A stretch of 64,000 nucleotides of DNA from VRUE01 sp963819755 (lineage in GTDB: Bacteria > Actinomycetota > Thermoleophilia > Solirubrobacterales > 70-9), in the NCBI GenBank assembly GCA_963819755.1, contig CAWFXB010000001.1, positions 434,001 through 498,000 on the forward strand, read 5' to 3'. Numbering within the stretch: the stretch's first letter is position 1; each line of letters begins with the position of its first letter. The notes beneath the pieces were generated by a model. That model was given only the letters and a program-made list of their open reading frames with translations, ran no database searches and was not told the origin of the DNA. The translations under genes and the position numbers were made by a program. Below are positions 1 to 7,459 of the stretch, one piece after another.

Positions 1-2
1 TG

Positions 3-557
3 TTCGCGGATTCGCTGCGCGTTCAGATCCTGGCTGAGTGCAACACGCGGGAGATGAGCCCGAAGCAGTTCTTCGAGGAGTTTGGGGGCGGGAGTCTTCC
101 CAGGGTTGCTCGCGCATTCGAGGTGCTGATCGAATATGGCTGGCTCTACCAAACCAGGACAGAGACCGGAGGAAAACGACGCGGCGCGGTTGAGCATTTC
201 TACCGTGCAACTAGTCCGGCGATGTTTGACGAGGGTACTTGGCCAGACGTGCCCGATGCAATGAAGAACATCTTCACTTGGCGATGCTTCCTCACGCTCG
301 CCGAGCGCGTCAAAGCGGCTCTAGTGGCGGGTACGATCGATGCCAGGGAGGATCGGCACTTCACTTGGAGCCCTTTCCGACTTGACCTGCAGGGCTGGAA
401 GAACGTGATCGCCAAAGTCGATGCTTTGTTCTACTGGCTTTCCGAGGAGCAGGAAAGAGCTAATGCGCGCATGGCCGAGTCCGGGGAGAAGCCGATCCCT
501 ATGACCGTTGCCCTCGCTGCCTTCGAGTCGCCCAAGGACACCGAAAAGCACCCGTAG
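3..557 (+). CDS. Winged-helix transcriptional regulator (ArsR/HTH type), 5' truncated by window edge
   Basis: Likely a DNA-binding repressor. The reading frame is already open at base 3 and encodes FADSLRVQILAECNTREMSP, a typical first helix of an ArsR/MarR-like winged helix. The Met at 54 is therefore internal and the true start lies upstream of the window. Next come a recognition-helix-like stretch (LPRVARAFEVLIEYGWL) and a wing (GAVEHFYRATSP), then about 100 residues of helical C-terminal region with no metal-binding cysteine motif. It sits about 40 bp before a cobalamin riboswitch, but nothing shows that it regulates that operon. The regulated target and exact family are unknown. Confidence 0.6.
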   Translation, partial: FADSLRVQILAECNTREMSPKQFFEEFGGGSLPRVARAFEVLIEYGWLYQTRTETGGKRRGAVEHFYRATSPAMFDEGTWPDVPDAMKNIFTWRCFLTLAERVKAALVAGTIDAREDRHFTWSPFRLDLQGWKNVIAKVDALFYWLSEEQERANARMAESGEKPIPMTVALAAFESPKDTEKHP

Positions 558-595
558 CCCTCGTCGCGGCCTTGTCGCGGGATAGACTCGCCCGC

Positions 596-770
596 GTACA
601 TTCGGTCGGTGGTCAAGGGAAGTCCGGTGCGAAACCGGCGCGGTCCCGCCACTGTGACCGGGCGAAGGGTGCCGCGGGCGCGTGTTTGGCGCCGGCCACT
701 GGGGGCGACACAGAGCCCCCGGGAAGGTGCGGCAGGCCGATTCCCGGAAGCCAGGAGACCTGTCCCCGGC
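596..770 (+). ncRNA. Cobalamin (adenosylcobalamin-type) riboswitch
   Basis: The leader contains the conserved cobalamin-aptamer blocks in order: GGGAAGTCCGGTGCGAAACC near 617, a GCGGTCCCGCCACTGTGACC block near 640, a variable peripheral hairpin arm at about 660-720, and GGAAGCCAGGAGACCTG near 746. The known family binds B12 coenzymes and shuts off downstream genes when B12 is plentiful. It precedes an ECF transporter operon with transcobalamin-like proteins, which fits B12-controlled uptake. The ends are approximate. Confidence 0.93.
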
Positions 771-771
771 C

Positions 772-802
772 AGCCATGACGACCCTCGAGGAAAGGGTGG
801 CT
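772..802 (+). promoter_or_regulatory. Candidate RBS-sequestering hairpin downstream of the riboswitch
   Basis: AGCCA (772-776) can pair with TGGCT (798-802), and CCCT (783-786) with AGGG (794-797). This encloses the purine-rich GAGGAAAGG that would be the ribosome binding site of the gene starting at 806. No U-tract follows, so translational rather than transcriptional control is the better guess. The pairing is seen in the sequence; the regulatory role is inference. Confidence 0.5.
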
Positions 803-805
803 TAA

Positions 806-1543
806 ATGCCAAGACTCATTCCATTCCGGCTGGCCGCCGTGTGCGCGCTGGCTTTCACCCTGGTGCTGTCGACCGCCGCGCTCGCCGTGGCGAAGGTCCC
901 TGCCGAGCTGCGCGTGGTCGGAGGCGGCAAGACCATCGCCGAAGCGACGCTCAAGACCGGCACCGTCTCGGTGCCGACCAGCCAGAAGGCGACCTGCTTT
1001 GGCAAGGGCACCGCCGGCAGCGGCAAGGCGGCGACGATCAAAGGCGCCACTGCGCTCGGCCTGCTCGGCCAGGCGGCGAAGTCGACCAGCGCGCTGAAGC
1101 CACTGCTGCTCACCGATGCCTTTGACTTCGGCCTGGGGATCTGTGGGGTCGGCGGCTTCAAGGCGACCCCGAAGCTCTCCTGGTACCTGAAGGTCAACCA
1201 CAAGAATCCGGAACTGGGCGGCGACGCGGTCAAGTTGAAGGCCGGGGACGAAGTGCTCTGGGCCCTGGAGCCGTATCCCTACCCGAATGAGCTGTCGCTG
1301 GTCGCACCGGGCGAAGCGAGTCCGGGGGTGCCGTTCGACGTCCGCGTCTTCTCCTACAGCGACAAGGGCAAGCGAAAGCCGGCCGTGGGCGTGACGGTTA
1401 CCGATGCGACGGCGCCGACCGATGCCGAAGGCCGGACGACGGTGACCCTGACCGGAGCGGCCACGCTGGCCGCCACCCATGGCAAAGACATCCCGTCCAA
1501 CCAGGCCGCGGTCTGCGTGAGCGGGGCGTGCCCCGCCGGTTGA
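806..1543 (+). CDS. Secreted DUF4430-like (transcobalamin C-terminal-like) protein, first gene of B12 operon
   Basis: A 245-residue exported protein, probably a cell-surface cobalamin-binding or accessory factor. An N-terminal signal peptide (hydrophobic residues about 8-28, ending LAVA) is followed by a region resembling DUF4430, the beta domain of transcobalamin: WYLKVNHKNPELGG, then LKAGDEVLWAL (about residues 132-156). After it comes an Ig-like beta-sandwich segment (LVAPGEASPGVPFDVRVFSY onward). Four cysteines lie in the mature part. It directly follows the cobalamin riboswitch and sits 4 bp before a second DUF4430 gene. Family placement is by motif reading only; B12 binding is inferred from context. 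Confidence 0.7.
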   Translation: MPRLIPFRLAAVCALAFTLVLSTAALAVAKVPAELRVVGGGKTIAEATLKTGTVSVPTSQKATCFGKGTAGSGKAATIKGATALGLLGQAAKSTSALKPLLLTDAFDFGLGICGVGGFKATPKLSWYLKVNHKNPELGGDAVKLKAGDEVLWALEPYPYPNELSLVAPGEASPGVPFDVRVFSYSDKGKRKPAVGVTVTDATAPTDAEGRTTVTLTGAATLAATHGKDIPSNQAAVCVSGACPAG

Positions 1544-1547
1544 TCCC

Positions 1548-2468
1548 GTGAGGCTGGGCCGTGGCACGGCGGTCGCGATCGCGCTGCTCCTTGCAGCGGC
1601 GCTCGCGGCCGCCGGCTGCGGCTTCGGCCCCGGCTCGAGCGTCGGCGAGGTCTCGCTGACGGTGACCCGGGACTATGGCTCGGAGCAGGTGCAGCCGGCA
1701 GCGAACGACAAGGCCTCGGAATCGGACACGGTGATGCGAGTGCTCGAACGCGAGGCGAAGATCTCGACCCGCTACAGCGGCGGCTTCGTGCAGGCGATCG
1801 ACGGGCTCGAAGCGGACGAGCGCTTCGGCCACTCCTTCGACTGGTTCTTCTACGTCAACGGGGTCGAGGCTCCGGTGGGCGCGGCCGATTTCGACCTGCA
1901 CGGCGGCGAGGCGATCTGGTGGGACTACCGCAACTGGGCCGCCGCCGAGCGGGTCCCGGCCGTGGTCGGCTCCTGGCCGCATCCGCTCCTCGGTGGCTAC
2001 GAAGGGAAGTCGCATCCGGTGGCGCTCGAATGCCGCGCCGCCGGCGCCGCCTGCGCTGTGGCCCGTCGCAAGCTCGGCGAAGCCGGCATCGTGCCGGTGG
2101 CGGGGCTCTCCGACGATGCGATCCGGGTTCTCGTCGGGCCCTGGGCACGGCTGCGCGACGACCCGGCCGCGGCGCAGCTGGAGCAGGGCCCGCAGGTGAG
2201 CGGCGTTTTCGCCGGCTTCACCCAGCACGCAGGCGGTTACCGGCTGCAGGGGCTCGACGAAGCCGGCGATCCGGCCCGTGGCTTCGGCCCGGGTGCCGGC
2301 CTCGTCGCCGCCACCCGCCATTTCGAAGCTCCGCCGGTCTGGCTCGTCACCGGGCCGACCGCGGGTGGCGCGCTGGCGGCCGCCAGCCTGCTCGGCGCCG
2401 CGCAGCTGCGCGACCATTACGCGGTGGCAACCGAAGGCGGCCGGGAGACGCCGCTGCCGGTGCGATGA
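1548..2468 (+). CDS. DUF4430 lipoprotein, B12 operon
   Basis: A 306-residue lipoprotein: the signal sequence ends in LAAAGC, with the lipidated Cys near residue 24. Residues about 35-130 match DUF4430, the transcobalamin/intrinsic-factor beta domain, including the hallmark FDWFFYVNG and GGEAIWWDYRNW. About 170 further residues (VVGSWPHPLLGGY onward) have no fold I recognise. GTG start 4 bp after the preceding stop; its stop overlaps the ecfT ATG. It probably displays a ligand-capturing domain on the outer face of the membrane beside the ECF transporter. Substrate assignment rests on the riboswitch. Confidence 0.75.
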   Translation: MRLGRGTAVAIALLLAAALAAAGCGFGPGSSVGEVSLTVTRDYGSEQVQPAANDKASESDTVMRVLEREAKISTRYSGGFVQAIDGLEADERFGHSFDWFFYVNGVEAPVGAADFDLHGGEAIWWDYRNWAAAERVPAVVGSWPHPLLGGYEGKSHPVALECRAAGAACAVARRKLGEAGIVPVAGLSDDAIRVLVGPWARLRDDPAAAQLEQGPQVSGVFAGFTQHAGGYRLQGLDEAGDPARGFGPGAGLVAATRHFEAPPVWLVTGPTAGGALAAASLLGAAQLRDHYAVATEGGRETPLPVR

Positions 2469-3382
2469 GGTCGCCCTTTGCCTACACGCCGCGACCGGGC
2501 CCGCTGCAGGCGGCCTCGCCGGGCGCCGCCGTCACCTATCTCGGTGCCCTCGTCGCCGTCGCCTTTCTCTACTCGAACCCGCTGGTGCTGGTGGCGGTGG
2601 GGGTCGCCGCGGCGCTGGCCGGCTTCATCGCCGGGGCCGGCAGCGCCGTGCGCGTCGCGCTGCGCATGGGCCTGACTCTGGCCCTGCTGATCGTCGTCGT
2701 CAACGTCCTCGTCGTCGACCGCGGTGAGACCGTGCTGCTGCGGCTCGGCGAGGCGCCGCTTCTGGGCCGCGTCGACGTCACCGCCGAGGCGATGGTCGAA
2801 GGCGCGATCCTGGGCCTGCGGGCGGGGGTAGCGATGATCGCCTTCGCCGTCTACTCGGCCTGCGTCGACCCGGATCGCGTGCTGCGGGCACTGCGTCCCT
2901 TCGCCGGGCGCTCGGCGCTGACCGCGGCGCTGATCTCCCGCCTCGTCCCGGTGGCCGTAGCCGACGCCACCCGCCTGCGCGACGCCGGCCAGCTGCGCGG
3001 ACCGGCAGCGGCGCCCGTTGGCCGCGCCACGCTGCTCCGCCGCCTGATGGCGGGATCTCTAGACCGGGCCGTCGACGTGGCAGCGACCCTGGAGCTACGC
3101 GGCTACGCGCTCCAGTCGTCCCGCCGCGATCACCGCCCGCATATTGAAGGGTTGTGGGCCCCCCGAGGCCCACAACCCTTCAATATGCGTCGGTCGAGGT
3201 ACGACCGACGCTTCTATGTCGTCGGCGCCGCGGTGCTGACTGCCGCGATCGCGGGAATGGCCCTGGGGGTAGACGACTTCCATGCCTATCCAACGATCGA
3301 GGTCGGGCTCGGCGCCGGAACTCTCGCCCTCTCCACCCTGATCGTTCTCTCCGGCTTGGCTCCGAGGAGGCGCGATGCCTGA
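2465..3382 (+). CDS. ecfT: ECF transporter transmembrane (T) component
   Basis: About 305 residues, the coupling subunit that links an S component to the ATPases. Several hydrophobic segments are visible (AAVTYLGALVAVAFLYSNPL, then TLALLIVVVNVLVV, LGLRAGVAMIAFAVYSA), followed by a CbiQ-like cytoplasmic helix pair with ALRPFAGRSALTAALISRLV and LELRGYAL carrying the conserved Arg-Gly. A last membrane segment follows (YVVGAAVLTAAIAGMALGV). ATG overlaps the previous TGA, and its stop overlaps the ecfA start. Odd: a 23-bp-arm perfect inverted repeat at 3138-3189 encodes PHIEGLWAPRGPQPFNMR in the linker before the last membrane helix, where I would expect a short Arg-rich loop. Confidence 0.88.
   Translation: MRSPFAYTPRPGPLQAASPGAAVTYLGALVAVAFLYSNPLVLVAVGVAAALAGFIAGAGSAVRVALRMGLTLALLIVVVNVLVVDRGETVLLRLGEAPLLGRVDVTAEAMVEGAILGLRAGVAMIAFAVYSACVDPDRVLRALRPFAGRSALTAALISRLVPVAVADATRLRDAGQLRGPAAAPVGRATLLRRLMAGSLDRAVDVAATLELRGYALQSSRRDHRPHIEGLWAPRGPQPFNMRRSRYDRRFYVVGAAVLTAAIAGMALGVDDFHAYPTIEVGLGAGTLALSTLIVLSGLAPRRRDA
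3138..3189. repeat. Perfect inverted repeat inside ecfT (23-bp arms, 6-nt spacer)
   Basis: The arms are 3138-3160 and 3167-3189. The left arm begins CGCATATTGAAGGGTTGTGG and the right arm is its exact reverse complement. The repeat is translated in frame as part of EcfT. The arm sequence does not recur elsewhere in the window. Confidence 0.95.
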
Positions 3383-5045
3383 GCTCTCCGCCCCGCCACG
3401 CGCAGCACCGGCCCTTGCGATTGAGCGCCTTTCGTATTTCTATCCCGCCGCCCCGCGTATCCGACATTCACCACACCAGAAGGGGGTGAATGTCGGATAC
3501 GCGCTTCGCGACGTCTCGCTGACTCTTGCGGCGGGGGAGTTCGCGGTGCTGGCCGGACGCTCCGCCTGCGGTAAGACGACGCTGCTGCGCGCCGCCTGTG
3601 GCCTGGTGCCGCACTTCCACGGCGGCGAGATCGAGGGCAGCGTCCATGTCGCCGGGATAGACGCGATTGCCAGCGGCCCGGGAGAGTTGGCGGCGGTCGT
3701 CGGCTATGTGGCCCAGGACCCTGAGACCCAGATCGTCTCGACCACTGTCGCCGCGGAGATCGAGCTGCCGCTGGAGATGCGGGGCGATCCGCCGGCCTCT
3801 CGTGCCCGCGCTGTGGAGGAGGTAGCGCTTGCCCTCGCGATCCCGCACCTCCTGAACCGCACCGTGGACACCCTCTCTGGAGGGGAGCTCCAACGAGTCG
3901 CCCTTGCTGCAGCCCTGGTCACTCGCCCCAAACTGGTCCTCTTAGACGAGCCCACGTCGCAGCTCGACCCCGTAGCGGGCGACGAGTTGATCTGGCTCTT
4001 ACGCCGCTTGAACGAGGAGTGGGGCGTATCGATCCTCTTGGCCGAGCACCGCCTAGAGCGCTGTCTCGCCGCCGCCGACCGGGTCATCGCGATGGACTCG
4101 GGCTCAATCTCCTTCGACGGCTCTCCGAGAGACTTTTTGGCTTGGGCACGACAAGCCGATCTCGCTTTAGAGACCCCCGCCGCGCGCCTCTTCTCTCTTT
4201 CGGGCATCGAGCCCTTGCCTGTGGGCGTCCGCGACGCTCGAGCCATCCTCCGGAACCAAACCGGGGGAGTAGCCCAGGGACGGAGGGAGGGGGACCCCCG
4301 TCCCTCCGCGGCCACCGCAGCCGCCGAAGTCCTCAACCTCTGGGTAGAGCTGCGCCAGGGAGACGAGCCCCACGACGTGCTGAAGGGAATCGACCTGAAG
4401 ATCGACCGCGGCGAACGTGTAGCTCTCATGGGTCGCAACGGTGCGGGCAAGAGCACGCTGCTGCGAACGCTGGCGGGTCTCGTCGAGCCGGTGCGGGGGA
4501 AGACCGAGGTCTCAGGTGAAATGGCCCTGCTGACGCAGAACCCAAGCGACTACCTGGTGCGTGAGCGGGTCGGCGACGAGCTGCCGGGTGACGAAGGGTT
4601 GGCGGCGTTGCGGATCGTCGGGTTGGAGCACAAGGTCGGCTCCGACCCCCGTGATCTCTCCGGTGGCGAGCGGCAGCGGCTGGCCCTTGCGATTGCGTTG
4701 GCCGGCCGCATGGACGGCGAGGAGATGCCGGGCCTCGTCGCGCTGGACGAGCCGACCCGCGGCATGGACCGAGCGCGCAGGGGCGATCTGGTCGAGCTGA
4801 TCGAAGGACTCGCCGGCCGCGGGGCCGGGGTCCTCGTCGCAACCCACGACGTCGAGTTCGCGGCCAGCTTCGCGCAGCGCGTCGTACTGATGGGCGACGG
4901 CGTCGTGATCGCCGACGGCAGCGCGGCCGAGATCCTCTCCGGCGGTTGGTACTTCGCCACCGAGGTCGCGCGCATCCTCGACCTGCCCGGCGTGATCACC
5001 CCGGAGCAGGGCGCCGCCAGCCTCGACCGGGAGCATCCGGGATGA
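3375..5045 (+). CDS. ecfA: ECF transporter fused double ATPase (EcfA1-EcfA2 type)
   Basis: A 556-residue tandem ABC ATPase that powers the ECF importer. Domain 1 has Walker A GRSACGKTT, signature LSGGELQRVALA, Walker B LVLLDEPTSQLD and switch His in LAEHRLERC. Domain 2 has Walker A GRNGAGKST, signature LSGGERQRLALA, Walker B LVALDEPTRGMD and ATHD. Both sites look catalytically intact. ATG overlaps the ecfT stop; TGA overlaps the S-component ATG. Two inverted repeats are embedded: 3454-3503 shortly after the start of domain 1 (RIRHSPHQKGVNVGY, apparently extra residues between FYP and ALRDVSL) and 4281-4308 in the interdomain linker. Confidence 0.93.
   Translation: MPELSAPPRAAPALAIERLSYFYPAAPRIRHSPHQKGVNVGYALRDVSLTLAAGEFAVLAGRSACGKTTLLRAACGLVPHFHGGEIEGSVHVAGIDAIASGPGELAAVVGYVAQDPETQIVSTTVAAEIELPLEMRGDPPASRARAVEEVALALAIPHLLNRTVDTLSGGELQRVALAAALVTRPKLVLLDEPTSQLDPVAGDELIWLLRRLNEEWGVSILLAEHRLERCLAAADRVIAMDSGSISFDGSPRDFLAWARQADLALETPAARLFSLSGIEPLPVGVRDARAILRNQTGGVAQGRREGDPRPSAATAAAEVLNLWVELRQGDEPHDVLKGIDLKIDRGERVALMGRNGAGKSTLLRTLAGLVEPVRGKTEVSGEMALLTQNPSDYLVRERVGDELPGDEGLAALRIVGLEHKVGSDPRDLSGGERQRLALAIALAGRMDGEEMPGLVALDEPTRGMDRARRGDLVELIEGLAGRGAGVLVATHDVEFAASFAQRVVLMGDGVVIADGSAAEILSGGWYFATEVARILDLPGVITPEQGAASLDREHPG
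3454..3503. repeat. Perfect inverted repeat inside ecfA domain 1 (19-bp arms, 12-nt spacer)
   Basis: Arms 3454-3472 (CGCGTATCCGACATTCACC) and 3485-3503 are exact reverse complements. They are read in frame and appear as an insertion between the first beta strand and the conserved ALRDVSL of the ABC domain. Confidence 0.95.
4281..4308. repeat. Hairpin repeat in ecfA interdomain linker
   Basis: CGGAGGGA-GGGGG (4281-4293) pairs across a one-base loop (4294) with CCCCC-G-TCCCTCCG (4295-4308). One bulged G is at 4300. It lies in the Gly/Arg/Pro-rich linker between the two ATPase domains. Confidence 0.8.
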
Positions 5046-6916
5046 GCTGGGAGCTGGCCAGCTTCCTCATCCTCGGCGCTGCCCTGCTCGGCGGCTTTGC
5101 CTGGTACGAGCGCTCGCGGCCGACCTCGCAGGTCGTCGCCCTGGTTGCCGCCCTAGCGGCGCTCGCCGTCGCCGGCCGGCTCGCCTTCGCTGCCCTGCCC
5201 AACGTCAAGCCGACCACCGACATCGTCATCTTCGCCGGCTACGCGCTCGGCCCGGCGCCGGGTTTCGCGGTCGGCGGCCTGGCCGCGCTCGTCTCCAACT
5301 TCTGGTTCGGGCAGGGTCCGTGGACCCCCTGGCAGATGGCGGGGTGGGGGATGTGCGGGATCCTGGGCGCCGTCCTGGCGGTCGTGCGCCCACGTGCCGG
5401 GCGCCTCACCCTGGCCGTCGTCTGCGCTTTTGCTGGCGTCGCGTACGGCGCTCTGCTGAACTTCTCTTTGATGGCGACCTACGGAGGGGACCTCTCATGG
5501 CAGCGCTTCCTTGCCCTGGAGTCCCGCGCCGTGCCCTTCGACGCCGCCCACGCGATCGGCAATGCCGCCCTCGCCCTGGTCGCCGGGCCGGCGATGATCC
5601 GGATGCTGGTCCGCTTCCGCGAGCGGTTCGAGTGGCACGCCCCGGCAGTGGTCTCGGTGCTGTTGCTGGCGCTTGCGCTGGCCAGCGTGCTGCCGGCCCG
5701 CGCCCAGGCCTCTGAAACGAGCCGCGCCGCCGAGTGGCTGGTCGCGGCGCAGAACGACGACGGTGGTTGGGGGTCTTCGCCCGGCCACAGCTCGGCGACC
5801 GATATGACCGCGTGGGCGATGCTGGGCCTCGAGGCATCTGGGCGCAACCCACTCGACATATCCAGCGAAGGCCACAACCCGGTCGGCTACCTGCGCGGCC
5901 ACGTCGATGAGCTGAGCAGCCCCGGCGACTACGCCCGCACGATCCTCGCCCTCGAGGGTGCCGGCGTCGACCCTCACGACTTCGGCGGTCGTGACCTGGT
6001 CTCGGCGCTGGCCGGCCAGCGTCGCAACAACGGCTCCTACGAAGGCTGGCCGGGGTCGACGGCCTTCGCGGTGATCGCGCTGCGTGCCGCGGGTGGGGGC
6101 GGCATCGACCAGTCGATCTCCTGGCTTGCCAAGGTCCAGAACGGCGATGGCGGTTGGGGCGACGTGCCCGGCTCGCCTAGCACCGCCGATGGCACCGGTG
6201 CCGCGATGCAGGCGATGCCCGACAGCAGCGTTGCCAGGCACGGGCTCGGCTACCTGCGCAACGCCCAGCGGCCCAGCGGCGGCTTCCCGATCGGCGCCTC
6301 CGGCGCGGTCAACGCCCAGTCGACCGCCTGGGCCGTCCAGGGGATGGTGGCTGTGGGGACCGACCCCGCCTCGGTGCACGAGAAGGGCAAGAGCCCGCTC
6401 GAATACCTCGCCGCTCGCCAGGACGCCGATGGCCACTACCGCTACTCCGCGTCGAGCGATCAGACGCCCGTCTGGGTCACCGGCCAGGTATTGGCGGCGA
6501 CGGCCGGCGACTCCTTCCCGGTGCCCCCGGTCCCGCGCGCCGCGCCCGCCCCGCCGGCAAGCAGTGACCTGGGCTCGGCGATCCCCGTAGCGCCTCCGTC
6601 CACCGGCTCGAGCCAGGAACTGGCCGAATCGCTCAGCCAAGGCAGCGCCGGCAGCGCCCCGCCGGGCACCGCCGGTGGCATCAGTCCCTCGACCAAGCCG
6701 CCGGTGGGGGGAGGTGGTGTCATTCCGGGCGTGCCCCATGCGTCCATCCCCGAGGGCGACGCAGCGGCACCGGCCCCCGCCGAGCCCGCCGCACCCCGCT
6801 TCGAAGCGAGCGACAACCCCGGACCCAAGCCCTGGGCACCCCTCGGCATCGGCCTGGCCACCGCCGGCGTAACCCTCGGCAGCGTGCTCTTGCTGGGCCG
6901 CCGTTTCAGCTGGTAG
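5042..6916 (+). CDS. ECF S component fused to extracellular alpha/alpha-toroid (prenyltransferase/squalene-oxidase repeat) domain
   Basis: 624 residues. Residues 1-195 form a multi-pass ECF substrate-binding component (GRLAFAALPNVKPTTDIVIF, GFAVGGLAALVSNFWFGQGP, and a long loop before FDAAHAIGNAALALVAGP). A further membrane helix (about 201-218) leads into an exported domain with QNDDGGWGS, QRRNNGSYEG, QNGDGGWGD, QRPSGGFPI and RQDADGHYRY repeats. These are typical of the terpene-cyclase/intrinsic-factor alpha6/alpha6 toroid. A Pro/Ser/Gly linker and a final membrane anchor (about 600-620) end it. ATGA overlap with ecfA. In animal transcobalamin the toroid alpha domain and the DUF4430 beta domain form one B12 cage; here they are split between this protein and the two upstream genes. 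Substrate: cobalamin, inferred from the riboswitch. Confidence 0.85.
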   Translation: MSWELASFLILGAALLGGFAWYERSRPTSQVVALVAALAALAVAGRLAFAALPNVKPTTDIVIFAGYALGPAPGFAVGGLAALVSNFWFGQGPWTPWQMAGWGMCGILGAVLAVVRPRAGRLTLAVVCAFAGVAYGALLNFSLMATYGGDLSWQRFLALESRAVPFDAAHAIGNAALALVAGPAMIRMLVRFRERFEWHAPAVVSVLLLALALASVLPARAQASETSRAAEWLVAAQNDDGGWGSSPGHSSATDMTAWAMLGLEASGRNPLDISSEGHNPVGYLRGHVDELSSPGDYARTILALEGAGVDPHDFGGRDLVSALAGQRRNNGSYEGWPGSTAFAVIALRAAGGGGIDQSISWLAKVQNGDGGWGDVPGSPSTADGTGAAMQAMPDSSVARHGLGYLRNAQRPSGGFPIGASGAVNAQSTAWAVQGMVAVGTDPASVHEKGKSPLEYLAARQDADGHYRYSASSDQTPVWVTGQVLAATAGDSFPVPPVPRAAPAPPASSDLGSAIPVAPPSTGSSQELAESLSQGSAGSAPPGTAGGISPSTKPPVGGGGVIPGVPHASIPEGDAAAPAPAEPAAPRFEASDNPGPKPWAPLGIGLATAGVTLGSVLLLGRRFSW

Positions 6917-6939
6917 CCGGGGCGCTATACGCTCGCGAG

Positions 6940-7449
6940 ATGGATGTCGAGGCCGCGATTCGCACTCGCCGCACCCACAAGGCCTTCCGGCCGGAGGCGC
7001 TCTCGCGCGAGCAGATCGAGGAACTGCTCGAGCTGGCGCGCTGGGCGCCGAATCACAACCTGACCGCCCCCTGGCGCTTTCGGGTCGTCGGGCCGGGGGC
7101 GCTGGCCCGGTTGAAGGAGGCGGCCGGGCCCGAGGGCGCCGCCAAGCTCGACCGCGCCCCGACGCTGATCGTCGTCTCCTGCGTGCTCTCCGGCGATCCG
7201 GTCCAAGACGAGGAGGACCTGCACACGGCCGCCGTCGCCTCCTACATCGTCCTGCTCGCCGCCCACGCTCGTGGCCTCGCCGGCTACTGGCGCACGCCCG
7301 GCCTGCTGCGCTCGCCCGAGGGCCGCGCCGCCGTCTGCCTGCCCGACGGCGAGCGCTTCGTCGGCCTCCTCCACCTCGGCCGCCAGCGACAGGACAAAGA
7401 GGCGCCCGAGCGCCCGCCGGTGGCGCAGACGACCACCTACCTCGACTGA
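6940..7449 (+). CDS. Nitroreductase-family flavoprotein
   Basis: A 169-residue FMN-dependent oxidoreductase of the nitroreductase fold. The start MDVEAAIRTRRTHKAFRPEA and LARWAPNHNLTAPWRFRVV carry the usual Arg-rich FMN phosphate site and Asn-Pro-like motif; GLAGYWRTPGLL is the conserved C-terminal flavin-binding turn. Short, like the YdjA-type subgroup. It begins 23 bp after the ECF operon and could be co-transcribed. BluB, which makes the lower ligand of B12, belongs to this superfamily, but the length and motifs here do not particularly favour BluB. Substrate unknown. Confidence 0.8.
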   Translation: MDVEAAIRTRRTHKAFRPEALSREQIEELLELARWAPNHNLTAPWRFRVVGPGALARLKEAAGPEGAAKLDRAPTLIVVSCVLSGDPVQDEEDLHTAAVASYIVLLAAHARGLAGYWRTPGLLRSPEGRAAVCLPDGERFVGLLHLGRQRQDKEAPERPPVAQTTTYLD

Positions 7450-7459
7450 TGGCCGCCGG

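Noticed and set aside
6940..7449. Nitroreductase as BluB, making the lower ligand of B12
   Set aside because: The position after a B12 operon is tempting, but the protein is short and shows only general nitroreductase motifs. Left as family level.
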